From NCBI RefSeq assembly GCF_000007665.1, contig NC_006087.1, positions 1,736,001 to 1,800,000 of the forward strand: DNA of 64,000 nucleotides, written 5' to 3'. A program made the translations under genes and the position numbers. The notes under the pieces were generated by a model that saw only the letters and a program-made list of their open reading frames with translations, was not told the origin of the DNA and ran no database searches. The first letter of the stretch is position 1. Every line of letters starts with the position of its first letter. The DNA comes from Leifsonia xyli subsp. xyli str. CTCB07. GTDB taxonomy: Bacteria; Actinomycetota; Actinomycetes; Actinomycetales; Microbacteriaceae. Below, in pieces: positions 55,299 to 64,000 of the stretch.

Positions 55299-58200
55299 TC
55301 AGGCGGCGGCGGGTTTGGGCTCCGTCACCGGGAACAGCGCAGCCAGCAGGGTCGCCACCCACGCGATTGCCTCGGCGTCCTCCGGCGCCTCCCCGTTCAC
55401 GCGGGGCAGAGGGACCATCGCCACCTTCGGCGCCGCATGATACTTGGACCCGGGGTACATACGCTGGAGACGCACCTGCAGCGACTCCGGCAGCGCGGCG
55501 GGGGCCAATCGCAGCTGGGAGCCCATCGCGACGACCTCGCCGAGCCCCGACCGCTGCGCTGTGCGCCGCAGTCGCGAGACGGCGACGAGATTCAGCACGG
55601 GCGCGGGCGGCTCGCCGTAGCGGTCGGTCAGCTCCTCCAGCACGAGGTCGATCTGGCCGTCCTTCGCGGCCGGCGCTGTCGCGGCAGAGAGCTTCTGGTA
55701 CGCCTCCAGGCGCAACCGCTCACTGTCGACGTACTCCTCGGGAATGCGAGCGTCCACCGGCAGCTCCAAACGCAATTCGGTCTGCCCTTCGGCGACCTCG
55801 CCCCGGAAAGCCGAGACGGCTTCGCCGATCATCCGGAGGTAGAGGTCGAAGCCGACCCCGGCGATGTGACCGGACTGCTCGCCGCCCAGCAGGTTGCCGG
55901 CGCCGCGGATCTCCAGGTCTTTGAGCGCGACCTGCATGCCACTGCCGAGATCGTTGTTGGCGGCGATGGTGGACAGGCGATCGTGGGCGGTTTCGCTGAG
56001 CGGTTTGTTCTCGTCCCAGAGGAAGTAGGCGTAGGCGCGCTCCCGCCCGCGGCCGACTCGGCCTCGCAGCTGGTGGAGCTGGCTGAGGCCGTACTTGTCG
56101 GCTCGGTCGATGATGATGGTGTTGGCGTTCGAGATGTCGAGGCCGGTCTCGATGATGGTGGTCGAGACGAGGACATCGAACTTGCGCTCCCAGAAGTCGA
56201 CCACGACCTGTTCCAGGGCGTGCTCGTTCATCTTGCCGTGCGCGTAGGCGATGCGCGCCTCCGGGACCAGCTCGGCGAGCTTGGCGGCCACGCTCGTGAT
56301 CGAGCCGACGCGGTTGTGGACGAAGAACACCTGCCCCTCCCGCAGCAGCTCGCGGCGGATCGCCGCACCGACCTGCCTCTCCGAGTAGGGGCCGACGAAG
56401 GTGAGAATCGGGTGTCTGTCCTCCGGCGGCGTCGCGAGCGTGGACATCTCGCGGATGCCGGTCACCGCCATCTCCAGCGTGCGTGGGATGGGCGTGGCGC
56501 TCATCGCCAGGATGTCGACATTCGTCTTCAGCTTCTTCAGCCGATCCTTGTGCTCGACCCCGAACCGCTGCTCTTCGTCGATCACGACAAGCCCGAGATC
56601 CTTGAAAGTCACCCCGTCGGACAGGATGCGGTGCGTGCCGATGACGATATCGACGGTGCCGCCGGCCAGGCCGCGCAGAGTCTCTCGCGCCTCCCTGTCC
56701 GTCTGGAACCGGCTGAGCTGCCGCAGATGCACCGGGAAGCCGGCGAAACGCTCCATGAACGTCTCGGCGTGCTGCTTGACCAGCAGGGTGGTCGGTACGA
56801 GCACGGCCACCTGTTTGCCGTCCTGCACGGCTTTGAAGGCGGCCCGGATGGCGATCTCCGTTTTGCCGAAGCCGACATCGCCCGAGATGAGCCTGTCCAT
56901 CGGGATCGGCCGCTCCATATCGGCTTTGACCTCGTCGATGGTCTGCAGCTGATCGGGCGTCTCCGCGAAGGGGAACGCTTCCTCCAATTCGCGCTGCCAG
57001 GGTGTGTCCGGCGCGAAAGAGTGCCCCTTGCTGGACATACGCGCCGAGTAGAGCTTCACCAGTTCCACCGCGATATCGCGCACCGCACGCCGGGCGCGGC
57101 CCTTCGCGGCGGCCCAGTCGCTGCCGCCCATCTTCGACAGCTGCGGGGCCTCGCCCCCGACATAGCGAGTGAGCAGGTCGAGCTGATCCGTGGGCACGTA
57201 GAGCTTGTCGCCCGGGTAGCCGCGCTTGGACGGGGCGTACTCCAGCACGAGGTACTCGCGCTTCGATTTCACGGCGTTGCGGCCGCCGCTGGACACCTCG
57301 CGCTGGGTCAGCTCCACGAACCGGCCGATGCCGTGCGTCTCGTGGACGACGTGATCGCCCGGCTTCAGCTGCAGCGGGTCCACAACGCTCTTGCGCCGGG
57401 TGGCGAGCTTCTTGACCTGCCGGGAGTCGTAGCCGACCGTGCGGCCGTAGAACTCTCCCTCGCTGAGCAGCGCGAGTTTCGCCTCCTCCAGCTCGAATCC
57501 GTGCTCGACGGTGGCGCGGATCAGAGAGGCGACGCCGGGCTCCGGGTCGGCGGGGAACGCGTCCAGCGGCCGCGCCGGCAGCTCCGCTTCGGCGAGCACC
57601 TGCGCGGCCCGCTCCACGAGGCCAGCGCCTTCGGCCACGATGATCACGCGCCAGCCGCGTTTCAGCAACCCGGCCACATGCTCGACCGCGCCTGTGACAT
57701 TGCCCTGGAAACGGGGAACCGCCGCCGCTTCGACGCGGATCTGAAGGTGCTCTTCGAGCTCCCTCTCCTCCGGCAGCGCATCGTTCGCCTGGAAGCCGGA
57801 GAAGGTCCACCAGGGGTGGTCGGGGTTCGGGTGACCGGGCCGGCTGAACGTGACGTCATCCCGCAACTGCTGAAGCGTGAGGAAATCTCCCGCAGCGAGG
57901 TCGATGGGCGCGGCTGCCCCGACCGTGGCGGCACTCCACGCCGCAGAGAGGAACTCGCGGTTGGTCTCGGCGAGACTCACCGCGCGGGAGGCGACCCGTT
58001 CCGGCGACATCACGGCGACCGCCGCGCCCGCCGGGAGGTAGTGGGTGAGGGGGACGAGGCGGTCGGCCAACGCCGGCGCGAGCGACTCCATCCCCTCGAC
58101 GGGGATGCCCTCAGCGATCTTGGCGAACATGGACGACAGGTTCGGGAACTCGTGCTGCATCTCACGCGCCCGCTGTCGCACGGACTCGCTCAGCAGAAGC

Positions 58201-58913
58201 TCGCGGCTGGGCGGCAGGCCGACCGAGGCGATGGGCTCGGGCAGCGACCGCTGATCCGCCACCGAGAACGCGCGGATCTGCTCGACTTCGTCGCCGAAGA
58301 ACTCGACCCGGTAGGGGTGGTCGGCCGTGGGCGGGAAGACGTCCAGGATGCCGCCGCGCACCGCGAACTCGCCGCGACGGGTGACCATGTCGACCCGCGT
58401 GTACGCCAGGTCCACCGCGTGTGCGACGAGGCCCGCGAGATCGTATCCGCGCGCGCCGGCCACCAGTTCGACACGGTCGTAGTCCGTCAAGTTGTCGGCG
58501 ATCGGCTGCAAAGCAGCGCGGACCGAGGCGACGAGCACGAAGGGCGTCGCGCTGCCCGCGGCCGTCCAATCGCTCAGCCGCCGCAGGGCGACAAGACGCT
58601 TGCCGACGATCTCCGGACTCGGGCTGAGCCGCTCGTGCGGCAAGGTCTCCCACGCCGGGAACTCGACGACCTCGGCGCCGGTCAGCACGCAGGGCAGCGC
58701 CGCGCGCACCGACTCGGACTCGCGGCCGGTGGCCGTGATCACGAGCGACGCCTGCGAAGCGCCCTGTTCGGCGCGACGCGCGAGCAAACCGGCCAGCAGC
58801 GGCACGCGGAGCCCGTCCGTGAGGGAGAAGTCGGCGTCTCGGGTGGCGGAGGCGAGAGCGTCGCCGTAGGTGGAGGCGCGCTGAAGCGCCGAGATCAAGC
58901 CCTGCAGTCTCAC
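55299..58913 (-). CDS. mfd: transcription-repair coupling factor
   Basis: The protein has about 1204 residues. Mfd displaces stalled RNA polymerase and recruits UvrA. The N-terminal UvrB-like module includes ETLPHERLSPSPEIVGKRL and the D3 region. The RNA polymerase-interacting domain contains KPGDHVVHETHGIGRFVELT. The RecG-like motor has Walker A in SGDVGFGKTEIAIRAA, the DEEQRFGVEH helicase box, GRVGRGRERAYAY and QLRGR. GTG 58913 gives the usual length; the longer open frame upstream runs into an insertion sequence and is spurious. The frame is intact. Confidence 0.96.
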   Translation of the reverse strand: MRLQGLISALQRASTYGDALASATRDADFSLTDGLRVPLLAGLLARRAEQGASQASLVITATGRESESVRAALPCVLTGAEVVEFPAWETLPHERLSPSPEIVGKRLVALRRLSDWTAAGSATPFVLVASVRAALQPIADNLTDYDRVELVAGARGYDLAGLVAHAVDLAYTRVDMVTRRGEFAVRGGILDVFPPTADHPYRVEFFGDEVEQIRAFSVADQRSLPEPIASVGLPPSRELLLSESVRQRAREMQHEFPNLSSMFAKIAEGIPVEGMESLAPALADRLVPLTHYLPAGAAVAVMSPERVASRAVSLAETNREFLSAAWSAATVGAAAPIDLAAGDFLTLQQLRDDVTFSRPGHPNPDHPWWTFSGFQANDALPEERELEEHLQIRVEAAAVPRFQGNVTGAVEHVAGLLKRGWRVIIVAEGAGLVERAAQVLAEAELPARPLDAFPADPEPGVASLIRATVEHGFELEEAKLALLSEGEFYGRTVGYDSRQVKKLATRRKSVVDPLQLKPGDHVVHETHGIGRFVELTQREVSSGGRNAVKSKREYLVLEYAPSKRGYPGDKLYVPTDQLDLLTRYVGGEAPQLSKMGGSDWAAAKGRARRAVRDIAVELVKLYSARMSSKGHSFAPDTPWQRELEEAFPFAETPDQLQTIDEVKADMERPIPMDRLISGDVGFGKTEIAIRAAFKAVQDGKQVAVLVPTTLLVKQHAETFMERFAGFPVHLRQLSRFQTDREARETLRGLAGGTVDIVIGTHRILSDGVTFKDLGLVVIDEEQRFGVEHKDRLKKLKTNVDILAMSATPIPRTLEMAVTGIREMSTLATPPEDRHPILTFVGPYSERQVGAAIRRELLREGQVFFVHNRVGSITSVAAKLAELVPEARIAYAHGKMNEHALEQVVVDFWERKFDVLVSTTIIETGLDISNANTIIIDRADKYGLSQLHQLRGRVGRGRERAYAYFLWDENKPLSETAHDRLSTIAANNDLGSGMQVALKDLEIRGAGNLLGGEQSGHIAGVGFDLYLRMIGEAVSAFRGEVAEGQTELRLELPVDARIPEEYVDSERLRLEAYQKLSAATAPAAKDGQIDLVLEELTDRYGEPPAPVLNLVAVSRLRRTAQRSGLGEVVAMGSQLRLAPAALPESLQVRLQRMYPGSKYHAAPKVAMVPLPRVNGEAPEDAEAIAWVATLLAALFPVTEPKPAAA

Positions 58914-59013
58914 CCGTGAGAGTCTACGGCCCCCCCGGCGGCGGGGAAGCTCACCCGCGTACGGCGACGCCGTTCGCGGTCCGCGCCGTTCGTCTCGCTT
59001 CTGCCGGTCTAGG

Positions 59014-60123
59014 TGTGATGTCCAGGGGGGTTGTTTCGGCGATACGGTCGTGAGGAGTTGAGGGGCGAGGGCCTCCGGTTGTGAAGTGGAGCTGTTCAGT
59101 TCAACCGCTTCACGATCCAGGAGGCCTTCGTGTCCCACGTTAACGCTGCTCTCACACCGCGCGCTCGTCTGCGCCTTGCCAGGCTCATCGTCGAGGACCA
59201 TTGGCTGGTCTCCGTCGCAGCGAAGATGTTTATGGTCTCGCCCGTTACCGCGCGGAAATGGGCGGCGAGGTTCCGCGCCGAAGGCACGGGAGGGATGACC
59301 GACCGGTCTAGCCGCCCACGATCGATGCCAACGCGGACGCCGTTGCCCGTGCTCAAGCGGATCGTGCGGGCGAGGTGGCGACGACGCCTGGGGCCGGTGC
59401 AGATCGCCGGCGAGCTTGGCCTTCCCGCCTCGACCGTCCACGCCGTCCTGGTGTGCTGCCGCATCAACCGGCTCTGCACCATTGATCGGGTCACGGGCGA
59501 GCCGATCCGTCGCTACGAGCACGACCACCCTGGATCGCTGATCCATGTCGACGTGACGAAGTTCGGCAACATCCCCAACGGCGGCGGCTGACGATTCGTC
59601 GGCCGCGTCCAGGGCGAACGCAACCGGGAAGCGACCGCCACCCGCACGAAGAGCAGGAACCACCGCTACGAGCCACGGTTGGGCACCGCGTTCGTCTACA
59701 CGATCATCGACGACCACTCCCGCGTCGCCTACGCCGAGATCTGCTCCGACGAGAAGGCGGACACCGCGATCGGTGTCCTGCGGCGTGCTGTCGCCTGGTT
59801 CGCCGACCGGGATGTCAGCGTCGAACTCGTCCTCTCGGACAACGGCTCCGCCTACAAGTCCTACGCCTGGCGAGACGCCTGCACAGAGCTCGGGATCAGG
59901 GCGAAGAAGACCCGACCATACCGACCACAGACCAACGGGAAGATCAAACGCTTCCACCGCACACTCGCCGACGGCTGGGCCTACGCCCAGTTCTATGGTT
60001 CAGAGGCCGAACGACGAGAAGCACTCCCCGGCTGGCCCCACTTCTACAATCATCACCAGCACCACTCCGCCATCAGAGCCCCACCCATTAGCAGAATCGA
60101 CAACAACCTCCCTGGACATCACA
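59014..60123 (+). mobile_element. IS481-family insertion sequence
   Basis: The element of about 1.1 kb is bounded by near-perfect inverted repeats: TGTGATGTCCAGGGGGGTTGT at the left and the complement of TGTGATGTCCAGGGAGGTTGT at the right. CTAG lies at both flanks (59009-59012 and 60125-60128), matching the NCTAGN target preference known for IS481. One transposase gene fills it (next entry). It lies between mfd and pth on a transcriptionally convergent boundary. Confidence 0.88.
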
Positions 60124-60128
60124 CCTAG
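59130..60128 (+). pseudogene. IS481 transposase with in-frame TGA and lost catalytic Glu
   Basis: A 332-codon frame from GTG 59130 (GGAGG five bases upstream) is broken by TGA at 59589-59591, at a site where relatives have Trp (GGGW). The N-terminal helix-turn-helix (LIVEDHWLVSVAAKMFMVS), first Asp (HVDVTKFG) and second Asp (VLSDNGSAY) are intact. The third catalytic residue, Glu in the family motif KIERFHRTL, reads Lys here (KIKRFHRTL). The stop TAG at 60126-60128 lies in the target-site CTAG. The transposase is inactive unless TGA is read through, and even then the Glu is lost. Confidence 0.88.
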
Positions 60129-60706
60129 CCAGCGGTGTGGAAGCGGTTCTGCGCCGCCGTCAGTCCCTCGGCCGCGATCCGCTCGACCGCGTCGGCGGCG
60201 TCCGCCACCAGGATGGGCAGGTTCTTGCGCTCGGCGGCGCTGAAACCCTTGAGCACATGGTCGGCCGCGGCCTGCACCCCGGGCGGCCTGCCGACTCCGA
60301 CGCGCACGCGGGTGAAATCGCCGCTGCCGACTTCCGCGATCACATCGCGGACGCCGTTATGGCCGCCGTGGCCGCCGCCGAACTTGAGCCGCAAGGTGTC
60401 GAAGGGGATGTCCAGCTCGTCCTGCACCACGATGAGGCGCGACGGCTCAAGCGAATAGAACCGCAGCAGTTGGGAGACCGGCCCGCCGGACCCGTTCATG
60501 TAGGTATTCGGCTTAGCCAGGACGAAACGCGGGCCGCCAGGGACGATGCGCCCCTCGGCGACCGTCGCGTTCGTCTTGTGGGTCTTGAAGCTGAGACGGT
60601 CGCGCGAGGCCAGCTCATCCAGCACCAGCTGGCCCACGTTGTGACGCGTGGCGGCGTAGCCGGGCCCGGGGTTGCCGAGCCCGACCACGAGCCAGAGCGT
60701 CTCCAT
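60125..60706 (-). CDS. pth: peptidyl-tRNA hydrolase
   Basis: The protein has 193 residues. It releases peptides from peptidyl-tRNA that falls off ribosomes. The motifs are VVGLGNPGPGYAATRHNVG with the catalytic His, LAKPNTYMNGSGG, VVQDELDIPFDTLRLK, and GGGHGGHNGVRDVI. ATG 60706 starts it eight bases after rplY ends. The stop TAG overlaps the CTAG at the IS481 insertion, so the natural stop may be part of the target site. The frame is intact. Confidence 0.95.
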   Translation of the reverse strand: METLWLVVGLGNPGPGYAATRHNVGQLVLDELASRDRLSFKTHKTNATVAEGRIVPGGPRFVLAKPNTYMNGSGGPVSQLLRFYSLEPSRLIVVQDELDIPFDTLRLKFGGGHGGHNGVRDVIAEVGSGDFTRVRVGVGRPPGVQAAADHVLKGFSAAERKNLPILVADAADAVERIAAEGLTAAQNRFHTAG

Positions 60707-60714
60707 CGGGAGCG

Positions 60715-61317
60715 TTACTCCGCGGCCTGATCGCCAGCGGCCTCAACGACGGCCTCCTCGTCCTCGGCGCGCGCGGCGGCCGGGACGATGATGTTCAGCA
60801 ACAGCAGGTCCTCGTCCTCCGCGAGCACGGCCCCGGCCGGCAACGCGAAGTCCTTCGCGTGGTACTGGGTGCCCTCCTCGGCGCCGGTCACGTCGATGAC
60901 GATGCGCTCCGGGATGTTCGTGGCCTCGACCTCAAGCTTGATGGTGGGGATGTCGAGCATCGCGATGGTGCCGGAGAACGGCTCGCCCTCGACGTGGACG
61001 GGGACCTCGACCTGCACCTTCTCGCCGCGGCGGACGACGAGGAGGTCGAGGTGCTCGATGATCTGCAGCACCGGGTCCTTCTGCACGTCCTTCACCAGGG
61101 CGAGCTGGGTCTTGCCCGCGATGTCGATGTCCAGCACGGCGTTCGCCTTGCGCAGCAGCAGGCCGACCTGGTGCGCCGGGAGCGTGATGTGAACGGGCTC
61201 GCTGCCGTGGCCGTAGATGACCGCGGGGATCTTTCCAGCCGCGCGGATCTTGCGCGCCGCGCCCTTGCCGAAGCTGTCGCGGACCTCCGCGGCGACCTTG
61301 TTGGACTCGTCAGCCAT
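60715..61317 (-). CDS. rplY: 50S ribosomal protein L25 / general stress protein Ctc
   Basis: The protein has 200 residues. The L25 5S rRNA-binding domain (VAAEVRDSFGKGAARKIRAAG, IPAVIYGHGSEPVHITLP, PVLQIIEHLDLLVVRR) is followed by the TL5/Ctc C-terminal domain with an acidic tail (AEDEEAVVEAAGD). ATG 61317 has AAGGAG seven bases upstream. It is co-transcribed with pth downstream. The frame is intact. Confidence 0.96.
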   Translation of the reverse strand: MADESNKVAAEVRDSFGKGAARKIRAAGKIPAVIYGHGSEPVHITLPAHQVGLLLRKANAVLDIDIAGKTQLALVKDVQKDPVLQIIEHLDLLVVRRGEKVQVEVPVHVEGEPFSGTIAMLDIPTIKLEVEATNIPERIVIDVTGAEEGTQYHAKDFALPAGAVLAEDEDLLLLNIIVPAAARAEDEEAVVEAAGDQAAE

Positions 61318-61485
61318 GATGATGCTCCTTGCCGGCCGGGCCGGCGATCGGGCGAGCCGGTGCTCGCAGTGTTGGGTTGTCGAATCGAGCGCATCGAAGT
61401 GCGCGAGGAAAGACTGCGAAGCCTGCTCCACCGCGTCGATCACGGACGCGCCCGAGCGCGCCCCTCGCCGAAGTTCGTAGCGAGT

Positions 61486-62345
61486 CTACCGGAATTCCGT
61501 GTGTGCTCCGACCGCCGCAGCGATCGTCCGCGCGAGGTCCTCCGGCGTGTGCGAGTGGTCGTGTGCTCGCGCACACGGCGCAGCACGGCCTGGTTCTCGG
61601 CGGGGGTCACGTCCTCTAGCCAGAACAGATCGTACGGCTCCAGCAACTTGCCAAGCTTCGCGGCCTGGATAGGTGTGAGCCGGTGGTGCGCGTCGTGCAG
61701 CAGCGGCAGCTCCGCCCCGAACTCGCTGCGGACGGCCTCGAAGACGCCCGGGATGTGCCGGAGATACGCGCGGGTGTCCCACTGCTCCTCGACCGGGACG
61801 ACGCTGCGCCGGGCGGGCTCGTGGTCGTAGCGCGCGGTCGTGCCTCCCGCGCCCGCCGCGGCGTTCGCAGAGGAGGCGACGCCGTACACCGACGAGAGTC
61901 CCGGGACCCCGGTCTGGACGCGGATGGCCCGGTAGCCCTGCTCCTGGTGAGCGCGGATCGAGTCGAACAGCTCCGGCAGCTCCGCCCCGGAGGCGTGGCC
62001 ATAGCAGAGGGTCCCGCGGCGGCTGCGCCCGCCGAGCAGCTGGTAGAGCGGCAGACCGGCGACTTTGGCCTTGATGTCCCAGAGCGCGGTGTCCACGGCG
62101 GCGATGGCGGCCATCGTCACCGGTCCGCGCCGCGGTATGAGGTACTGCCAGGTGTCCTCGATGGCATGTGCGTCGCGGCCGATCAGGAGAGGCACGACAT
62201 GCTCGCTGAGGTAGGCGGCGACGGCGAGCTCGCGGCCGTTGAGGGTCGCGTCGCCCAGCCCGGTCACGCCGTCGCCGGTCGTGATGCGGAGGGTGACGAA
62301 GTTGCGACCGGGGCTTGTGACGAGGACGGCGGCGGTGATTCTCAT
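61486..62345 (-). pseudogene. ManD-like enolase-superfamily dehydratase, C-terminally truncated
   Basis: The first 250 or so residues match mannonate/altronate-type dehydratases: [55 protein letters not shown], and the metal-ligand segment [17 protein letters not shown] then [11 protein letters not shown]. After VREHTTT the sequence changes to an unrelated tail ending HTEFR at 61486, so the last third of the barrel is missing. ATG 62345 overlaps the oxidoreductase stop (ATGA). Such enzymes dehydrate D-mannonate in hexuronate breakdown. Confidence 0.78.
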
Positions 62346-63636
62346 GGGTTCGCTCCCTGCTGCCGGGCGGACAGGCGCTCGGCGAAGGGGTCAATCAGGG
62401 TGGACAGGTCGCGATGGTCGCCGGTCAGCCCACCGAGGGCGGCGAGCACGGCGCGGGCGCGGGCGGCCGGGGTCGCAGCGTCCCGCACCGTGGCGATGAG
62501 GGATGCCGCGCCGGGGTCGTTCACGCCGGGGTCGGTCAAGTGGCCGGCCCAAGCGGCGAGCACACCGAGCTGGGCGTCGCCGGGCGGCCGTCCGGCGACG
62601 AGGCGGGCGCGCAGCGGGTCGAGGAGGCGCGGGCCGAGCTTCCGCGAGCCGCCGGCCGCGATCTGGGCGAGGCGGTGCTCGATGCGGGCGTTGCCGAAGC
62701 GGGAGCGGAGGGCGGCCAGGGCGGCGTCCACCGTCTCGGCGTCGAAGGGCAGCTCGCTGCGCTGCTCCGACCAGAGGCCCTCCAGCTCGGCGGCGAGCGC
62801 CGGGTCGGCGACGGCCTCGGCCACGGTGGTGTGCCCCGCGGCGAGGCCCCGGTAGGCGGAGTGTCCGGCGTTGAGAAGCCAGAGCTTGCGGCGCTCGTAG
62901 GGGGCGATGTCCTCGACGAAGCGCGCTCCCCCGGCTTCCCACGCCGGCCGGCCGGGAAAGCCCCGGCGAGCACCCACTCCGCGAAGGGCTCGGCGACGAC
63001 CGGAGCCGCATCGTCCCAGCCGGTGAGGCGGCGGACCGTGACACGGTCGGCGGCGGTGGCCGCGGACGTGATACGATCCACCATCGAGGAGACGAAGGAG
63101 ACATCGGAACGAAGCCAGGCGGCGAAGTCCGGGTCCGCGCCGGGAGCGAGGAGAGCGAGCACCGCGTCCCGGATCACCGTGCCGTTCTCCGGCAGGTTGT
63201 CGCAGCCGACGACCGCGATACCGCCCGACCGGGTCTCGAACCGGGCGCGCAGCCCGTCGAGCACGCGGGCGGGGACGCCAGAGCCGGGCTCGTACCCGGC
63301 CTCGGTGACGGTCAGGGTGAGGACGCCGATCTCCGGGTCGGCCAGCACACGACGCCAGGCGTCCGCGTCCGCACCGTCGTGGACGCTGCTGAGCGCCTCC
63401 ACGAGTGCCGTCGCGTCGCTGTCCGGGCCGCGCTCGATCAGGGTGTAGACGGCGTCCTGCGCCGCGAGCGCCCGTGCCGCCTCCGGCCGGCGGCCGGTGA
63501 ATGCGGCGATTCCATAGCTGCCGCCGGCCTCGTTCGCCGCTTGCATGTACCAGGCTTGGTGCGCGCGGTGGAACGCGCCGAGGCCCAGGTGCGCCACCCG
63601 GACGGGGTGCCGCACTGAGCGGGGCGGCGGCGTCAT
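62342..63636 (-). pseudogene. mannitol dehydrogenase-family oxidoreductase (UxuB-like), frameshifted
   Basis: The N-terminal frame (start 63636) has VAHLGLGAFHRAHQAWYMQ with the dinucleotide loop, VVGCDNLPENGTVIRDAVL, and SFVSSMVDRITSAAT. A shift near 62955 leads into the C-terminal frame with IAPYERRKLWLLNAGHSAYR, holding the catalytic Lys-Asn-His region, and an end at 62342. This is the mannitol dehydrogenase family, and in this context fructuronate reductase (UxuB) is likely. It is translationally coupled to its neighbours at both ends. A single indel disables it. Confidence 0.82.
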
Positions 63637-64000
63637 ACCGGCACCGCGAAACCGGCGCGGGCGGCCACAGCGCGGAGGTAGGCGAGGTTGTCACGGGTCC
63701 GCTGTTCGAGGGGCAGCCCGGTCGAGAAGTCCTCGCATGCCACCCAGCCGTCATAGCCGAACTCGCGCAAAGCGCGGAAGTAGCGGTCCACATCCCCGAC
63801 GCCCGCCCACAGCGGCGCCCAGTCGTGACACCAGCGCACGGTGCCGTCCTCCTCCGGTCTCCCGGGCAGCCAGGCGACGTTCTTCACGTGGACGTGCACG
63901 AGATACGGGCCGAGCAGTTGCAGAGCGGAGAGGGTGCGCTCCTGGCCCTCGATGACGAGGTTGCCGAGATCGTGGATGACGCCCACGCTCTCCGGGTCGA
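63633..64000 (-). CDS. sugar-phosphate isomerase/epimerase family protein (C-terminal part, cut by the window)
   Basis: The visible 121 codons show the xylose-isomerase-like TIM-barrel end: a segment DPESVGVIHDLGNLVIEGQE, YLVHVHVKNVAWLPG, PLWAGVGDVDRYFRALREFG, and WVACEDFSTG with metal-binding Asp, His and Glu. The frame continues beyond 64000. The stop overlaps the start of the UxuB-like gene (ATGA-type, 63633-63636), so it belongs to the same uronate or sugar-acid operon. Confidence 0.85.
   Translation of the reverse strand, partial: DPESVGVIHDLGNLVIEGQERTLSALQLLGPYLVHVHVKNVAWLPGRPEEDGTVRWCHDWAPLWAGVGDVDRYFRALREFGYDGWVACEDFSTGLPLEQRTRDNLAYLRAVAARAGFAVPV

Noticed and set aside
55146-58919. 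1257-codon plus-strand open frame opposite mfd
   Set aside because: Antisense of an intact, motif-complete mfd. Composition (Arg/Glu/His rich) is that of a mirror frame.
58914-59957. Upstream extension of the mfd frame by 348 codons
   Set aside because: It crosses the IS481 element and has no homology to Mfd. GTG 58913 gives the normal length.

Overview
The window is a GC-rich actinobacterial chromosome segment. Its gene families and gene orders are typical of Microbacteriaceae: xseA-xseB-DUF4245-carbonic anhydrase-fumC, eno-FtsB-DUF501, rplY-pth-mfd, and a DUF4307-greA-ilvA neighbourhood. The very high density of disabled genes (about twenty frameshifted, nonsense-mutated or truncated genes and transposon scars in 64 kb) beside intact housekeeping genes points to a host-restricted, genome-decaying member. 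Leifsonia xyli subsp. xyli, the xylem-limited sugarcane pathogen, is my best guess. That naming is inference from memory and not a database match.

Layout. 1-1715: a membrane protein and an NmrA/QorB-like oxidoreductase. 1850-5959: a laterally acquired block with a large serine integrase carrying one in-frame TAG, a decayed isonitrile synthase (PvcA/DIT1 family) and a decayed MFS transporter. 5972-20693: mostly intact core genes (ispH, xseAB, carbonic anhydrase, fumC, a PhoH-PIN protein, a prenyl diphosphate synthase, a hemolysin III-like protein, greA, ilvA, an AI-2E-type transporter). 20714-23842: an island bounded by two inverted ISL3-family transposase remnants. It encloses a broken secreted chymotrypsin-like protease, recalling the Pat-1/Chp virulence proteases of Clavibacter, and a broken lipoprotein. 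24053-31291: an FtsW-like protein, a YcaQ-type DNA glycosylase, a dead htpX next to an intact lemA, a broken Ig-like surface protein, YchJ and a 35-residue membrane peptide.

31375-33206: a tRNA gene with anticodon UAA but a short variable arm, followed by a junkyard of fragments (serine recombinase, IS3 transposase, esterase, CitE, glycosidase-like). 33184-40829: a sugar or nucleoside-like catabolic operon read on the minus strand: LacI regulator with a perfect palindromic operator, ABC permeases, binding protein, two ADP-ribosylglycohydrolase-family genes and a PfkB kinase. Several members are frameshifted. 40992-53160: YigZ, type II NADH dehydrogenase, mycosin-like protease, DUF501, FtsB-like protein, enolase, an IS3 scar, hisS and a ferric-siderophore ABC system behind a DtxR/IdeR-type iron box. 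The fused double permease of that system is frameshifted.

53232-64000: mazG, a frameshifted nhaA with a structured leader, mfd, an IS481-family element inserted at the end of pth, pth, rplY, and a decaying uronate-catabolism cluster (ManD-like dehydratase, UxuB-like oxidoreductase, sugar-phosphate isomerase) running off the end.

Damage is concentrated in transport, catabolism, secretion and mobile genes. The essential information-processing and central-metabolism genes read through cleanly. This argues for real reductive evolution over random sequencing error, although single-base indels in homopolymers should still be verified.
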